Origin: Cacconaster sp964598495
Lineage (GTDB): Bacteria > Bacteroidota > Bacteroidia > Bacteroidales > UBA932
DNA: 64,000 nucleotides
Direction of reading: 5' to 3'
Assembly: GCA_964598495.1 (NCBI GenBank)
Contig: CAZRBY010000005.1
Coordinates: 1 to 64,000 of the forward strand
In this document: positions 25,649-35,305 of the stretch, in pieces
Position numbering within the stretch: position 1 is the first letter of the stretch
How the letters are laid out: each line of letters begins with the position of its first letter
Notes under the pieces: model-generated
Databases searched by the model: none
Told to the model about the DNA's origin: nothing
Seen by the model: only the letters and a program-made list of their open reading frames with translations
Made by a program: the position numbers and the translations under genes

Positions 25649-26725
25649 TTACCAAAGGTTAATAAGGAAGTTGTATCTGATACCTAATGAGAATGTTAAG
25701 TTTGAATCTCCGCCAATGTTGTCAAAATTAGCGTATGCATGGATTCTGAGGGCATCACTATCCTTTAGAGGATAATAATGACAGATAAGACCGGTATTCC
25801 ATCTGGTTTCTCCCGGAGGAGTAAACTCTTGCAAAGGTCTGGAGTATAGTCCTCTCCATGTTAACTCAATTTTGTCCGAAGGAGCCCAGGTAAGGGCGGC
25901 GTTTATGCCCACCCCGGATCTGAGGTAACTTACGGTTTCATCTTCGTTACTGGCGAAACAGTTGTTATTTGATAGATCCAAAGTGATCGTCCAGTCACCC
26001 AGGTATACTCTTTGTCCAAGAAAGAATACCGGATAGAAGTCGGGGGCTCCGGAGGGTATAGCCGGATCATATCCCAGCATGGATGCGCTGGCTATCACTT
26101 CATAGACTTCTCCATACTTTTTATATTGTGCAGAAGCCGTCAGGAGTTTTTTTGTAAAAAATCTCTCCGCAAAGGGCGAAGTGGTTGCCTGGACAGCAAA
26201 CTCGTGGCCTTCATTAGGAGTTGTGTAGGTAACTTTTCCTCCCCACTGATAGACGGGAAGCCCGTTCCAAAGGGAAGTTGCAAACTCAGGATGCACATCC
26301 CAGTCCCAGTCGTCATACTCAAAACCTCCGGTAAGGATCATATCTTTACCGAGAGAGATCATCCAATTGTCGAATGTGAGGTCGATAAAACACAAATCGA
26401 TCAAGTTGGTCGTGTTGGAATATCCGAGGGAAGTATAGGGCCAGCCATATTCAAAGTCGTCTCCATAGTCCAAACGACCCGTACTGATCCAGTGATTGGC
26501 CAGTGTCCAGCTGAAATACTCCGAAGCGGAGCCCTCGAATAGTGTGTAGATTGAAGAATTGCCGTGGCTGAAACCCCACGCACCGTCTGCTTTGCTATAA
26601 TACGGTGTAAGATCAAGACGCGGAATGAGAGTCAGTCCGGCATAATTTGCCGACGACTCAGAGTCCTGAGAGAAGGCCTGGAAGCATAACATCAAGGCCA
26701 CGAAGGAAATTAATAGTTTCTTCAT
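25649..26725 (-). CDS. Outer-membrane beta-barrel protein leading the pot operon
   Basis: A 358-residue protein starting MKKLLISFVALMLCFQAFSQD, a signal peptide with cleavage after AFS/QD; the in-frame upstream codons only add seven hydrophobic residues and are not used. The mature part alternates aromatic and polar residues in many short strands (for example WTLANHWISTGRLDYGDDF) and ends in ...LGIRYNFLINLW, a typical barrel terminus with a final aromatic. No enzymatic motif. It precedes potA by only 3 bases, so it may be the outer-membrane entry route for polyamines; that role is inferred from context only. Confidence 0.75.
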   Translation of the reverse strand: MKKLLISFVALMLCFQAFSQDSESSANYAGLTLIPRLDLTPYYSKADGAWGFSHGNSSIYTLFEGSASEYFSWTLANHWISTGRLDYGDDFEYGWPYTSLGYSNTTNLIDLCFIDLTFDNWMISLGKDMILTGGFEYDDWDWDVHPEFATSLWNGLPVYQWGGKVTYTTPNEGHEFAVQATTSPFAERFFTKKLLTASAQYKKYGEVYEVIASASMLGYDPAIPSGAPDFYPVFFLGQRVYLGDWTITLDLSNNNCFASNEDETVSYLRSGVGINAALTWAPSDKIELTWRGLYSRPLQEFTPPGETRWNTGLICHYYPLKDSDALRIHAYANFDNIGGDSNLTFSLGIRYNFLINLW

Positions 26726-26862
26726 TTGAGTCCATAAAAAGAACATTGGTTAATAATGGGGGCGAAAATAGAAAAAAAAATAATACAATGTAACTTTTGT
26801 CGGAAAAAAGGGTTATTTTCGCACATTTACAGCATAATTACTAAAGAAATCCGACCCTTAGA

Positions 26863-29082
26863 ATGAATTATTTTAAACCTGTCATCATCGCAACACTTTT
26901 AGCAGCTTCTGTAGCTTCACTCAATGCACAAAGCATTTCCGACCTGGTTCCCATTCCGCAAAGCGTTACACCGCAAGAGGGTATGTTCAACATAGATAAG
27001 CACACTATCATCATCCCCGAAAGAGAAGGTAGTTTCAGCGCAACATACCTCCAGCAGCACATAAGTCCTATTTTCGAGTATGGTATTTCACTAGGCAAGG
27101 CCTCTGACAATCCTAAGGAGAACGCCATAGTACTCCGTAAGAGAGAGGGATTCAAGCCGGAGAGCTACTCACTCACTATCTGTAATCGCGGAGTGAGGAT
27201 CAATGCCTCCGATGACGCGGGACTTTTTTACGGAGTTCAAACGCTATTACAGATGTTCCCTCAGGCGGTCTACAGTGGCGAAAAACTCCGTTTGCGTGAA
27301 TATTTGCTACAAAATGTCATTATTGAGGATTCGCCGAGATTCTCCCACAGGGGATTTATGCTGGATGTTTCCCGTACATTTTTCGATAAAGAGTATGTCA
27401 AGCGCTATTTGGATTGGATGGCCATTCACAAGTTAAATGTTTTCCAATGGCATCTGACGGATGACAATGGTTGGAGAATAGAGATAAAGAAATATCCGCA
27501 GCTGACGGAAAAAGGAGCTTGGAGAGGTTGCAACGAAGTTATTCCCCCTACATACCTTTCAGGCAATGAGCGCTACGGCGGTTATTATATGCAAAAGGAG
27601 ATTAAAGAGGTGGTTGCTTATGCAGCTCAGCGCAATATTACCATTATACCGACAATCGACCTTCCGGGACACTCCCTCTCCTCTACAACAGTATTGGATG
27701 GTGTAACCTGCGGTACTACTACCGACAAGGCAAGTGCTTGCGGAGAGTTCGACAACGTCTGGTGTGTAAGCAAGGAATCCAATTATAAAATCCTCGATAA
27801 TATCATGAAGGAGGTGGCATCGCTCTTCCCCGGACCCTATATCAGTATTGCAGCAGATGAAGTTGTGTGGGATTATTGGGCACAATGTCCCGGTTGCCAG
27901 GCACTAATGGAGAAAGAGGGCTACAAAGAGGTTCCCGAGCTTCTTGGTCACTTCGTCCGCAGAATGGAAACAATTATCAATAAGCATGGAAAGCAGCTCG
28001 CCGGATTTGACGACATTCAGGATGCAGGCGGAGTGAGCAATAATGCACTCGTAATAGCCTGGAGGGGATATAAGAAGGCGCAGGAGTCAATTAGTAAGGG
28101 TTATCCTACCGTAATGCAGCTCGGAGAGTACTGCTACCTGGATATGCAATATTCACCGGCAGAGAGAGGTCACAACTGGGCAGCAGTCATTCCGCTGGAC
28201 CGCATCTACAATTATGATCCTACAGGTGGACTGGGCGAGCTCACTCCGGAACAGGAGAAGCTCGTACTCGGCCCTCAGGGAGGTCTTTGGACAGAATTAA
28301 TGCAGTACCCTCCCCGTTTTGCAGAGTATCAGGTCTTCCCGCGTCTGGCAGCGCTTGCAGAGGTGGGCTGGAGCAGCAAGGAGAAGAAGGACTATGAGGA
28401 TTTCCACCGCAGACTTGTGAGCAGTCACTATGGCCGCCTGGAGAAAATGGGTATTGCATTTCGAGTGGAACCACCCATTGTAAAATATCGGGACCAGCAG
28501 ATAGAGGTGATTCTCCCCTATCCCTCAGCGGTTGTACGNNNNNNNNNNNNNNNNNNNNNNNNNNNNNNNNNNNNNNNNNNNNNNNNNNNNNNNNNNNNNN
28601 NNNNCCGTTTTGCTACCTTCTGGGGCAATAATTTGCAAAGTATCTCCGTAGCTCCGGAGGGTGTCGTACTGCACCGGTGGATACAACCTGTAGTCAGGGT
28701 AGAGACCGATATTAAGATGAAATCCAATACTCCTCTGACCAATATCACCGGTTACAATTATAAATTGATCGCCCGCAGCGATAAACGTTTGGAGGCAGGT
28801 CAGACTCTAACCTACATTTTTGACGAGCCGGTCGAGTGCAGTAAAATTGGGGTTCCTACAGGTTATGCCCATATTCCATTTTATGGCGTTAGTGACGGCT
28901 ATGTGGAGTATTCTTATGACGGGGTAAATTTTATCAAGGGAGCTGACTTCAAGAGATATTATGCCGAAATCACCGGCTTCGAAGCACCGGTGAAGGCAGT
29001 ACGCATTGTTGTCACAATGCCCAACGACGGCTCTACCTGCTGTTTTCAAAACCTGAGAATAGTGGGTAGTTTTAGAGTGTGA
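26863..29082 (+). CDS. GH20-family hexosaminidase with altered HxGGDE motif (contains assembly gap)
   Basis: About 739 residues, 22-23 of them undetermined because of the N run. A signal peptide (MNYFKPVIIATLLAASVASLNAQ) precedes a GH20b domain and a barrel with SPRFSHRGFMLDVSRTFF and FQWHLTDDNGWRIE. The usual HxGGDE is SIAADE at residues 328-333. The Asp-Glu pair (332-333) is kept, but His and both Gly are replaced; the other two GH20 genes in the window have HIGGDE. A discoidin/F5-8-like C-terminal domain follows. The frame continues across the gap only if its length is a multiple of three as drawn. It starts a rightward operon with GH3, LOG and M28 genes. Confidence 0.82.
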   Translation: MNYFKPVIIATLLAASVASLNAQSISDLVPIPQSVTPQEGMFNIDKHTIIIPEREGSFSATYLQQHISPIFEYGISLGKASDNPKENAIVLRKREGFKPESYSLTICNRGVRINASDDAGLFYGVQTLLQMFPQAVYSGEKLRLREYLLQNVIIEDSPRFSHRGFMLDVSRTFFDKEYVKRYLDWMAIHKLNVFQWHLTDDNGWRIEIKKYPQLTEKGAWRGCNEVIPPTYLSGNERYGGYYMQKEIKEVVAYAAQRNITIIPTIDLPGHSLSSTTVLDGVTCGTTTDKASACGEFDNVWCVSKESNYKILDNIMKEVASLFPGPYISIAADEVVWDYWAQCPGCQALMEKEGYKEVPELLGHFVRRMETIINKHGKQLAGFDDIQDAGGVSNNALVIAWRGYKKAQESISKGYPTVMQLGEYCYLDMQYSPAERGHNWAAVIPLDRIYNYDPTGGLGELTPEQEKLVLGPQGGLWTELMQYPPRFAEYQVFPRLAALAEVGWSSKEKKDYEDFHRRLVSSHYGRLEKMGIAFRVEPPIVKYRDQQIEVILPYPSAVVXXXXXXXXXXXXXXXXXXXXXXXRFATFWGNNLQSISVAPEGVVLHRWIQPVVRVETDIKMKSNTPLTNITGYNYKLIARSDKRLEAGQTLTYIFDEPVECSKIGVPTGYAHIPFYGVSDGYVEYSYDGVNFIKGADFKRYYAEITGFEAPVKAVRIVVTMPNDGSTCCFQNLRIVGSFRV
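28539..28604. other. Assembly gap (66 N) inside the GH20 gene
   Basis: Sixty-six N, which keeps the frame of the GH20 gene. The true length is unknown, so a frameshift or a larger missing piece cannot be ruled out. Confidence 0.95.
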
Positions 29083-29085
29083 AGT

Positions 29086-30732
29086 ATGAATAAGAAAAAT
29101 ATAAGAGTTATAATATTGGCAATGGCCATTTTTGCAGCATTTTTTTCGGGGAAAAAGCAGGAACGTCCGGAGCGGGACAAGGTGGAAGAGATCATCGCCA
29201 AAATGTCCCTCAGAGAGAAGGTAGGACAACTTTTCATAATAGAATACAGCGACAAATATGATCCTGAAGACCCCTATTTCGACAAACTTATAAAAAGAGA
29301 CAAAATAGGCGGGCTGATCCTGATGGAGATGGATATCGACAAATATATCGAGCGGATCAACAGATTTCAAAAAATGTCGAAAATACCTCTCCTAATCTCA
29401 GTAGATGGTGAATGGGGAGCCTCTATGCGTTTCGATACCCTTACCCAATTCCCCCGCAATATGCAGCTGGGAGCCCTCTCCTCGCCCGATTTAGTCTATC
29501 AGGTGGGTAGAGCTATGACAAAGCAGTTTGTACGTCTTGGTATCCATATCAACTACGCTCCCACTATAGATATAAACAACAACCCTCTGAATCCTGTTAT
29601 CGGACAACGCTCCTTCGGCGATGATCGCGAAAAGGTAGCACAATACGGAGCTGCTATCATAAAAGGGATGCAGGATGGCGGCATAATGACCTCAGCGAAG
29701 CATTTTCCCGGGCACGGGGATACGGAAACAGACTCTCACAAGGCACTTCCGGTGCTTACCTTCGAACGTTCCCGCCTCGACTCGCTGGAGCTATACCCTT
29801 TCAGACATGTGATTAAGGAAGGGGTGGCAATGGTGATGGTAGGCCATTTGAGCGTCCCCTCACTCGATCCTACCGGAGTTCCCAGTTCCATCTCTTACCC
29901 TATCATTACAGAACTTTTGAAAAAAGAGATGGGATTTGAGGGAATTGTGGTGACTGATGCGCTCGGCATGAAGGGAGTTGCTGAATATATCCCTCGTGAA
30001 AGAGTAGCAATAGAGTCCTTCAAAGCGGGATCCGATATACTGCTGATGCCTCCTGCAGAGAGACGCAAGTCCATATCTGCCTTCCTCAAGGCTGTACGCA
30101 AGGGAGAAATCTCAAAAGAGCGCGTAGACGAGAGTCTGCGTAAAATCCTTAAAATGAAGGAGCAATTGGGGTTTCTTGATGCCCGCCCGCAAATTGATCC
30201 AAATGAAGCTTACGAACAAGTTGAGAGCAAAGAAGTGCTGGAACTCATAAATAAGGTAGCTGAGGAGTCTATGACCCTTATAAAGCGTCCAAATTGGGGT
30301 TCCGGCCAAAATCTTGAGACTCTGACCGTCATTGGAGCGGCAGATACCGTAATTCTTCCGAAGAGGATCACGCAAGATATTCTCGATAATGCGCGCAAAC
30401 GTGCCGAGGGGCTTGAATATGTGGTATTATACCTTCCGGAAATGAGGGCGCCTAAAAATAACAGAGAAAATTATTCAGCCATCCCCCCTCAAGAGATTTA
30501 CGACTTTATTTCAGCCTGGGCACGCGAACAAAAAATAGTTCTGGCCGTCATGGAAAATCCCTATGCGCTGAATAAAATCGACATAGAGGCTTTTGAAGGC
30601 ATCCTGGTGGGCTATAGTTCATCGGAAGCCAACCTTTCTGCTGCCGACAAGGTGTTCCGTGGAAGACTCGAAGCTCACGGGGTACTTCCCGCAGCTGCTG
30701 GCGGTTTCCCCACCGGTTATCATATAAAATAG
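29086..30732 (+). CDS. GH3 family glycosidase, NagZ-like beta-N-acetylglucosaminidase
   Basis: A 548-residue protein with an N-terminal hydrophobic export signal lacking a Cys, so exported or membrane-anchored rather than lipidated. The GH3 N-domain has the NagZ-type loop KHFPGHGDTETDSH at 205-219, where Asp and His form the acid/base dyad, and the nucleophile Asp291 in VVTDALGM. The remaining about 200 residues are a degenerate C-terminal domain. NagZ-type enzymes remove GlcNAc from muropeptides or chitin-like glycans. It follows the GH20 gene by 3 bases and is followed by the LOG gene after 15, so co-expression is likely. Confidence 0.88.
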   Translation: MNKKNIRVIILAMAIFAAFFSGKKQERPERDKVEEIIAKMSLREKVGQLFIIEYSDKYDPEDPYFDKLIKRDKIGGLILMEMDIDKYIERINRFQKMSKIPLLISVDGEWGASMRFDTLTQFPRNMQLGALSSPDLVYQVGRAMTKQFVRLGIHINYAPTIDINNNPLNPVIGQRSFGDDREKVAQYGAAIIKGMQDGGIMTSAKHFPGHGDTETDSHKALPVLTFERSRLDSLELYPFRHVIKEGVAMVMVGHLSVPSLDPTGVPSSISYPIITELLKKEMGFEGIVVTDALGMKGVAEYIPRERVAIESFKAGSDILLMPPAERRKSISAFLKAVRKGEISKERVDESLRKILKMKEQLGFLDARPQIDPNEAYEQVESKEVLELINKVAEESMTLIKRPNWGSGQNLETLTVIGAADTVILPKRITQDILDNARKRAEGLEYVVLYLPEMRAPKNNRENYSAIPPQEIYDFISAWAREQKIVLAVMENPYALNKIDIEAFEGILVGYSSSEANLSAADKVFRGRLEAHGVLPAAAGGFPTGYHIK

Positions 30733-30747
30733 AAAATATCAATAATT

Positions 30748-31887
30748 ATGACAAAGTATCCACTTAAAGAGATTGACAATATAGAAGATTTGCAAAGACT
30801 GCTTAGGAGCAAAAAGGATGACATAATCGTCCATTGTGTTTTTAATACGCTGGACTTCTTCGAAATATACAAGGATATTAAAGATTTTAAATTTTCCGAC
30901 TGTATGTTCCTCGGATGTGAAATTCCGAAGGAGGTCAAAGACAACATCGACCAGACCTGCGTTATCTTTCCCAAGATGAATGTTCCCTACAGGATCTACA
31001 CCAGCGAACTATACACTCCATATACGCTTTACGAAGGGTACGATATAGAGGATTACGATACTCTTGCCACAAGCTACGATAAACGAGCCTACCAGCGCTA
31101 TATCACTATGGGCAAATATGGCCGTGATATCTATGAGACGCTTGCGCGTTCCATACATGACCATGCCATAACCGATGCCATGTATGATCTTATTGATCAA
31201 TACGACCCTAAAATGGTAGTTGCCATAATGGGCGGTCATGCTATTCTTCGTAACGCACCTATATACCGTAGGATTGTCTATTTAGGAAAATTGCTTACAG
31301 AAAAAGGGCGACTTATTGTAACTGGAGGCGGCCCGGGGGCTATGGAAGCAGCCCATCTCGGCGCCTGGATGGCCGGCAGGAGTAATTGGGAAGTGGAAGA
31401 TGCCATAAGTATGGTGGTTACCGCTCCCTCTTATAGAGACAGAAACTGGCTCAAAACGGCATTCGAAGTGCTGGCAAAGTACCCTCAGACCGACTTCCGG
31501 AGTCTTGGAGTACCTACCTGGTTTTATGGTCACGAACCCGCCTGCATCTTCTCCACTGACATTGCAAAGTATTTTGCCAATAGCATCCGTGAAGATGGTA
31601 TCATTACCATTGCACACGGCGGTATCATTTATACCCCAGGTAGTGCCGGCACAATGCAGGAGATTTTCCAGGATGCGGCTCAGAACCACTATTTAATGGA
31701 TGACGAATCGGCACCTATGATCTTTTTCGATACCGATTACTGGACCAACAGGATCCCCGTTTATAAATTCCTTCAGGATTGTATGGAGATCAAGAGTTAT
31801 GCAAATTTGCGCCTCTCGATGTCTGACGATATCGATGAAGTTTACAGTATTCTGGAAGAGTATGTCAAGATGTTGGACTCAAAATAA
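30748..31887 (+). CDS. LOG-family nucleotide-binding protein (possible nucleotide 5'-monophosphate nucleosidase)
   Basis: A 379-residue Rossmann-like protein. The core shows TGGGPGAMEAAHLGAWMAG and, later, TPGSAGTMQEIF, the positions of the LOG signatures GGGxxGxM and PGGxGTxxE; the second has Ser instead of Gly. Relatives hydrolyse nucleoside monophosphates (LOG, PpnN), so that activity is possible but unproven. An N-terminal extension of about 140 residues is not explained by the LOG domain. No signal peptide: cytoplasmic, although it sits in an operon of exported hydrolases. Confidence 0.75.
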   Translation: MTKYPLKEIDNIEDLQRLLRSKKDDIIVHCVFNTLDFFEIYKDIKDFKFSDCMFLGCEIPKEVKDNIDQTCVIFPKMNVPYRIYTSELYTPYTLYEGYDIEDYDTLATSYDKRAYQRYITMGKYGRDIYETLARSIHDHAITDAMYDLIDQYDPKMVVAIMGGHAILRNAPIYRRIVYLGKLLTEKGRLIVTGGGPGAMEAAHLGAWMAGRSNWEVEDAISMVVTAPSYRDRNWLKTAFEVLAKYPQTDFRSLGVPTWFYGHEPACIFSTDIAKYFANSIREDGIITIAHGGIIYTPGSAGTMQEIFQDAAQNHYLMDDESAPMIFFDTDYWTNRIPVYKFLQDCMEIKSYANLRLSMSDDIDEVYSILEEYVKMLDSK

Positions 31888-31966
31888 GAGTTCAAGTCAA
31901 TTCTGGTCTGCTTTTTGATAACCGAAGAGGACACAATTATTTATCAATTATATAACAATACCTGAT

Positions 31967-33301
31967 ATGCATTCAAAGATTCAAAGAATCATCTTACTCT
32001 TGTTGGTTACCCTTACTGCAGTTTCCTGCAAAAAAGTAACCCTTGAGGAGCAGATCGACAAGATCTACAATTATTTCCGGAACGAAAATACTACCGCCGT
32101 TGCCACTCTCGAAAGGGTTTGTAATGACTATCCGGCCCGAATGTCAGGCAGTCAAAACAATGACGAGGCAATAGATTATTTTACATATATTCTTGCAGAG
32201 GAGGTAGGTATCAAGCATATATGGCACCAGGAGGTAGAAGTTCCTAACTGGGACCCCGGAGTGACGAAGGTCACGATGAACCTCTCCAATGGTACCGTAG
32301 TGGAGCTCCCTGCCATTGCGCTGGGACTCAACACAGGTACATCCGGACAAGATATTACGGCTCAGGTGGTGGAAGTAAAAAGCCGTGAAGAGTTGGAAAC
32401 TCTCCGCTGCAAAGATAAAATAGTCTTTTTCAACGGAGCCATGGAGGATGGATTCAGTTATGGTAAACATGCCTGGCAGCGCTCCAGAGGAGCCTCACTT
32501 GTAACCGACAAGGGAGCAAAGGCAGTTCTTGTCCGCTCCATTAGCAATCATCCCGGAGATACTCCCCACACGGGTGCCTGCCACGATAGCGACAGTACAG
32601 TTGCCGTTCCGGCTGCCGCTATCTCTACAAATGCTGCCGATCAACTCTCTGAGGCTCTAAAAAGGGATAAAAAGCTCACCGTGACTATCAACTCCACGGC
32701 ACACAATCGTCCCGAACCTGCAATCGGACGCAATCTTGTAGCTGAAATCCCCGGTAAAGTCAATCCCGACCACATCATATTGATTTCCGCTCACGTGGAT
32801 AGTTGGTTTAACAGTCAGGGAGCACATGATAACGCTTCGGGGTGCGTAGCGGCAATAGAAGTGCTTCGTGCCTACAAAGAACTCCGTATGAAGCCTCGAA
32901 ATACCATCCGTATAGTTCTCTATCAAGATGAGGAGATGAACCTCTCAGGGCTAAAGGAATTCGCCCGTATTGCGAGGGAAAAAGGGGAATCCTTCCTCTT
33001 CGACCTTGAAATTGATTCCGGAGCAGGAAAACCTGTCGGTTTCCACATTTTTGATTCTGAGGATTATTTCACAAAGATGGAAGAGGTACTTACCCCCTAT
33101 CTTGAACCACGAGGTCTGACGCTGACCTACAACGATAGCGATAGAGACTGGCCTCTTAAGACATATTACACACTCGTATCAGACAGGAGTGAATATTTCA
33201 AATATCATCACGGCTCGCTCGACAACTTTGAAAACATCAACCCGGAGACCTTTAAGGAGAGTATTGCAGCCATCACTACATTTGTTTTCTTAATGGATTG
33301 A
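31967..33301 (+). CDS. M28-family zinc aminopeptidase lipoprotein
   Basis: A 444-residue exported peptidase, lipobox TLTAVSC with Cys21. The metal ligands fit M28: His276-x-Asp278 (ISAHVDSW), Asp288 (GAHDNAS), Glu322-Glu323 (YQDEEMN), Asp350 (DLEIDSG) and a His pair at 414-415 (KYHHGSLDN). A PA-like domain of about 120 residues lies between the N-terminal helix and the catalytic part. It probably trims peptides at the cell surface. A 79-base spacer separates it from the LOG gene, so it could have its own promoter, though no TAnnTTTG box is clear. Confidence 0.9.
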   Translation: MHSKIQRIILLLLVTLTAVSCKKVTLEEQIDKIYNYFRNENTTAVATLERVCNDYPARMSGSQNNDEAIDYFTYILAEEVGIKHIWHQEVEVPNWDPGVTKVTMNLSNGTVVELPAIALGLNTGTSGQDITAQVVEVKSREELETLRCKDKIVFFNGAMEDGFSYGKHAWQRSRGASLVTDKGAKAVLVRSISNHPGDTPHTGACHDSDSTVAVPAAAISTNAADQLSEALKRDKKLTVTINSTAHNRPEPAIGRNLVAEIPGKVNPDHIILISAHVDSWFNSQGAHDNASGCVAAIEVLRAYKELRMKPRNTIRIVLYQDEEMNLSGLKEFARIAREKGESFLFDLEIDSGAGKPVGFHIFDSEDYFTKMEEVLTPYLEPRGLTLTYNDSDRDWPLKTYYTLVSDRSEYFKYHHGSLDNFENINPETFKESIAAITTFVFLMD

Positions 33302-33304
33302 TTC

Positions 33305-33350
33305 GGGGTGCGGGGTACTACACACTCCACACTACATACGACTCAATATT
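33305..33350. repeat. 3'-end low-complexity repeat (e)
   Basis: Ggggtgcggggtactacacactccacactacatacg-type sequence lying between the M28 stop and the convergent DUF2461 stop. It is related to the elements at 14113 and 35460. No T-tract hairpin is visible here. Confidence 0.5.
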
Positions 33351-34020
33351 CTTCGTAGGCGAAGTCGATTGCGCGGTTGAGCATGGTGTTGAATTCCGTG
33401 CAGGTGGCAAAAAGGTCGGCAGCGCGTTTTGCCAGATGGGGGGCAAAGAGAAAATTGTCATCAAATGGTCGCGAAATCAGCACCCTTTTTAAGCGGAAAT
33501 AGTCGGCGTATGGGGAGTCCTGCGGAAATCCTCTCGGAATATTCTTCAGGGCTCCATCCCATTCCAATTCAAATCCCTTGGCCTTTGACATAGCTTGAAC
33601 CAGCGCTTCACCGTTGAGCATAAACTCTTCCCTGATGCTTCGCATCACCTTCGGCTCCGGAGCATAGGCACCACAACACATCAGGTGTCCGCCAAGAGCA
33701 GCCGCTAGAGGAGGTTCTATATGAAAATAGTATCCGGAATGACCGCTGCATTTGCCGCCTTTTGCTATGAAGACGCCGAAATATTTTTTATAGGGAGTTT
33801 TATCCTTACTGAATCTTAAGTCCCTGTAGAAACGGTAAGTACAATCTTTAAGAGTGAGGCCTCTGACTTCGGGGTCAAAACGCCCTACGCGCTCGATGAG
33901 TTCCGCAGCAAATTCGTTGAATATACCTTGTGCCTCCTTATAACGCCCCTTATTGGCATCAAACCAGGGTTTATTGTTATTCGGAACCAGATCCGTAAGA
34001 AACGATAAAACTCTTTGCAT
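33343..34020 (-). CDS. DUF2461 family protein
   Basis: A 225-residue cytoplasmic protein of the DUF2461/TIGR02453 family. The signs are W-F-D-A-N-K-x-R-Y near residues 18-26, the block YRFYRDLRFSKDKTPYKKYFG, and the G-H-S-G-Y-Y-F-H-I-E-P segment. Function is unknown in the literature I can recall. It lies 7 bases downstream of the ATPase gene on the same strand. The C-terminal codons overlap the repeat element by a few bases. Confidence 0.85.
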   Translation of the reverse strand: MQRVLSFLTDLVPNNNKPWFDANKGRYKEAQGIFNEFAAELIERVGRFDPEVRGLTLKDCTYRFYRDLRFSKDKTPYKKYFGVFIAKGGKCSGHSGYYFHIEPPLAAALGGHLMCCGAYAPEPKVMRSIREEFMLNGEALVQAMSKAKGFELEWDGALKNIPRGFPQDSPYADYFRLKRVLISRPFDDNFLFAPHLAKRAADLFATCTEFNTMLNRAIDFAYEEY

Positions 34021-34027
34021 AACTTAC

Positions 34028-35305
34028 TCAAAAATTCAAAATATAGTCTTCCAAATTCCATGCGGATATGTGTTCAATACCTTCATTCGTGGATATTTTG
34101 TAATCGTCCATACTGACTACAAATTTAGAGAAATTATCGTCTATCATCTTCAACGAACGGTATTCTCTTTCTCTTGTGCGTTCTTCTGCAAGGCTGAGAG
34201 TTACTTGTAAATAGAGCATTTTATCGCCTTTAATCGCCACAAAATCGACTTCCGAGTCCTTGATTGTTCCAACATAGACTCGATATCCGGCGCGTCTCAA
34301 ACTTAAATAAACGGCATTTTCCAAAAGATATCCTATCCCGTAACCATATCCGATGTAAAGATAATTTCGGTAGCTTAAATCATTAATATAGTATTTGCTG
34401 TTGCCCGAAATAGTCTCTTTACCTTTTATATTGTATCGCTCAGCACGGTGGACGAGAAATGAACTTTCCAAATAACTGATGTAAGATGACAGCGTTTCGT
34501 AGTTTGTTTTTCGTTTTTTCGATGCAAAATAATTGATGATGTTTGTTATCGAGATTAGATTCGATGCACTATTCACCAAATATACGAACAAATCATCTAG
34601 CAACTTGACATCTTTTACATTGTACCTTGATACGATATCACGCAACATCACCGTGTCTTTGATGGAAGATACATAGTTTTGTTTCATTTCATAGTTGGGC
34701 AAGTTGAAGAGTTCGGGTAAAGCTCCGGTTTGAAGAAATTCCTTATAACTTTCTCGGCCTTTTTCTTGTTGTGTAACTCCGCAAAATTCAGTATAACTGT
34801 ACGGAAAGACTTCGAATTCAACATATCGCCCCGATAAAAGCGTGGCTAATTCTCCTGAAAGCAGTTTGGAATTTGAGCCGCTTATGAAAAGTTCACATGG
34901 TTCTGCAAAGTCTTGCGAATGTGAGTTTACAAATCGTTCCCACTCTTCGATATATTGTATTTCGTCAATAAAGATATAGGCCTTTCCGGAAGGCTTTAAC
35001 ACATCTCTATAAGCTTTATATAATTGCTCCAATTCTATGGCACTGCGCAAGGTTGCTAACTCCATATATTCTTTGTTTATGTAAAGAATATTTTTACTAT
35101 TAACGCCTGCAGACAATAACTTGAATGCAATTTGACGCAATATATAGCTTTTTCCGGCACGTCGCTGTCCAACGAGTACTTTCACTAACTTGTTGCCAAC
35201 ATACTGTCCAATCTTATCCGTATAAAATGTACGAGGATAACCCAGATCCATATGGTCGTTATCCCAAAAATTGTACTTCCGTATTGAATTAATTATTTCA
35301 ATCAT
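34028..35305 (-). CDS. DUF4143-type AAA ATPase
   Basis: A 425-residue protein with Walker A GQRRAGKS at 46-53 and Walker B IFIDEIQY near 111, followed by SGSNSKLL (sensor) and a C-terminal DUF4143-like domain with a VDFVAIKGDKMLYLQVTLSL segment. That segment resembles a PD-(D/E)xK core (D...E/Q-x-K context). Such proteins are common in Bacteroidales as stand-alone ATPases of unclear role and are often lineage-specific. A -7-like box TATATTTG (35329 to 35322 on the minus strand) lies 17 bases upstream, between two near-identical 14-base repeats. Confidence 0.8.
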   Translation of the reverse strand: MIEIINSIRKYNFWDNDHMDLGYPRTFYTDKIGQYVGNKLVKVLVGQRRAGKSYILRQIAFKLLSAGVNSKNILYINKEYMELATLRSAIELEQLYKAYRDVLKPSGKAYIFIDEIQYIEEWERFVNSHSQDFAEPCELFISGSNSKLLSGELATLLSGRYVEFEVFPYSYTEFCGVTQQEKGRESYKEFLQTGALPELFNLPNYEMKQNYVSSIKDTVMLRDIVSRYNVKDVKLLDDLFVYLVNSASNLISITNIINYFASKKRKTNYETLSSYISYLESSFLVHRAERYNIKGKETISGNSKYYINDLSYRNYLYIGYGYGIGYLLENAVYLSLRRAGYRVYVGTIKDSEVDFVAIKGDKMLYLQVTLSLAEERTREREYRSLKMIDDNFSKFVVSMDDYKISTNEGIEHISAWNLEDYILNF

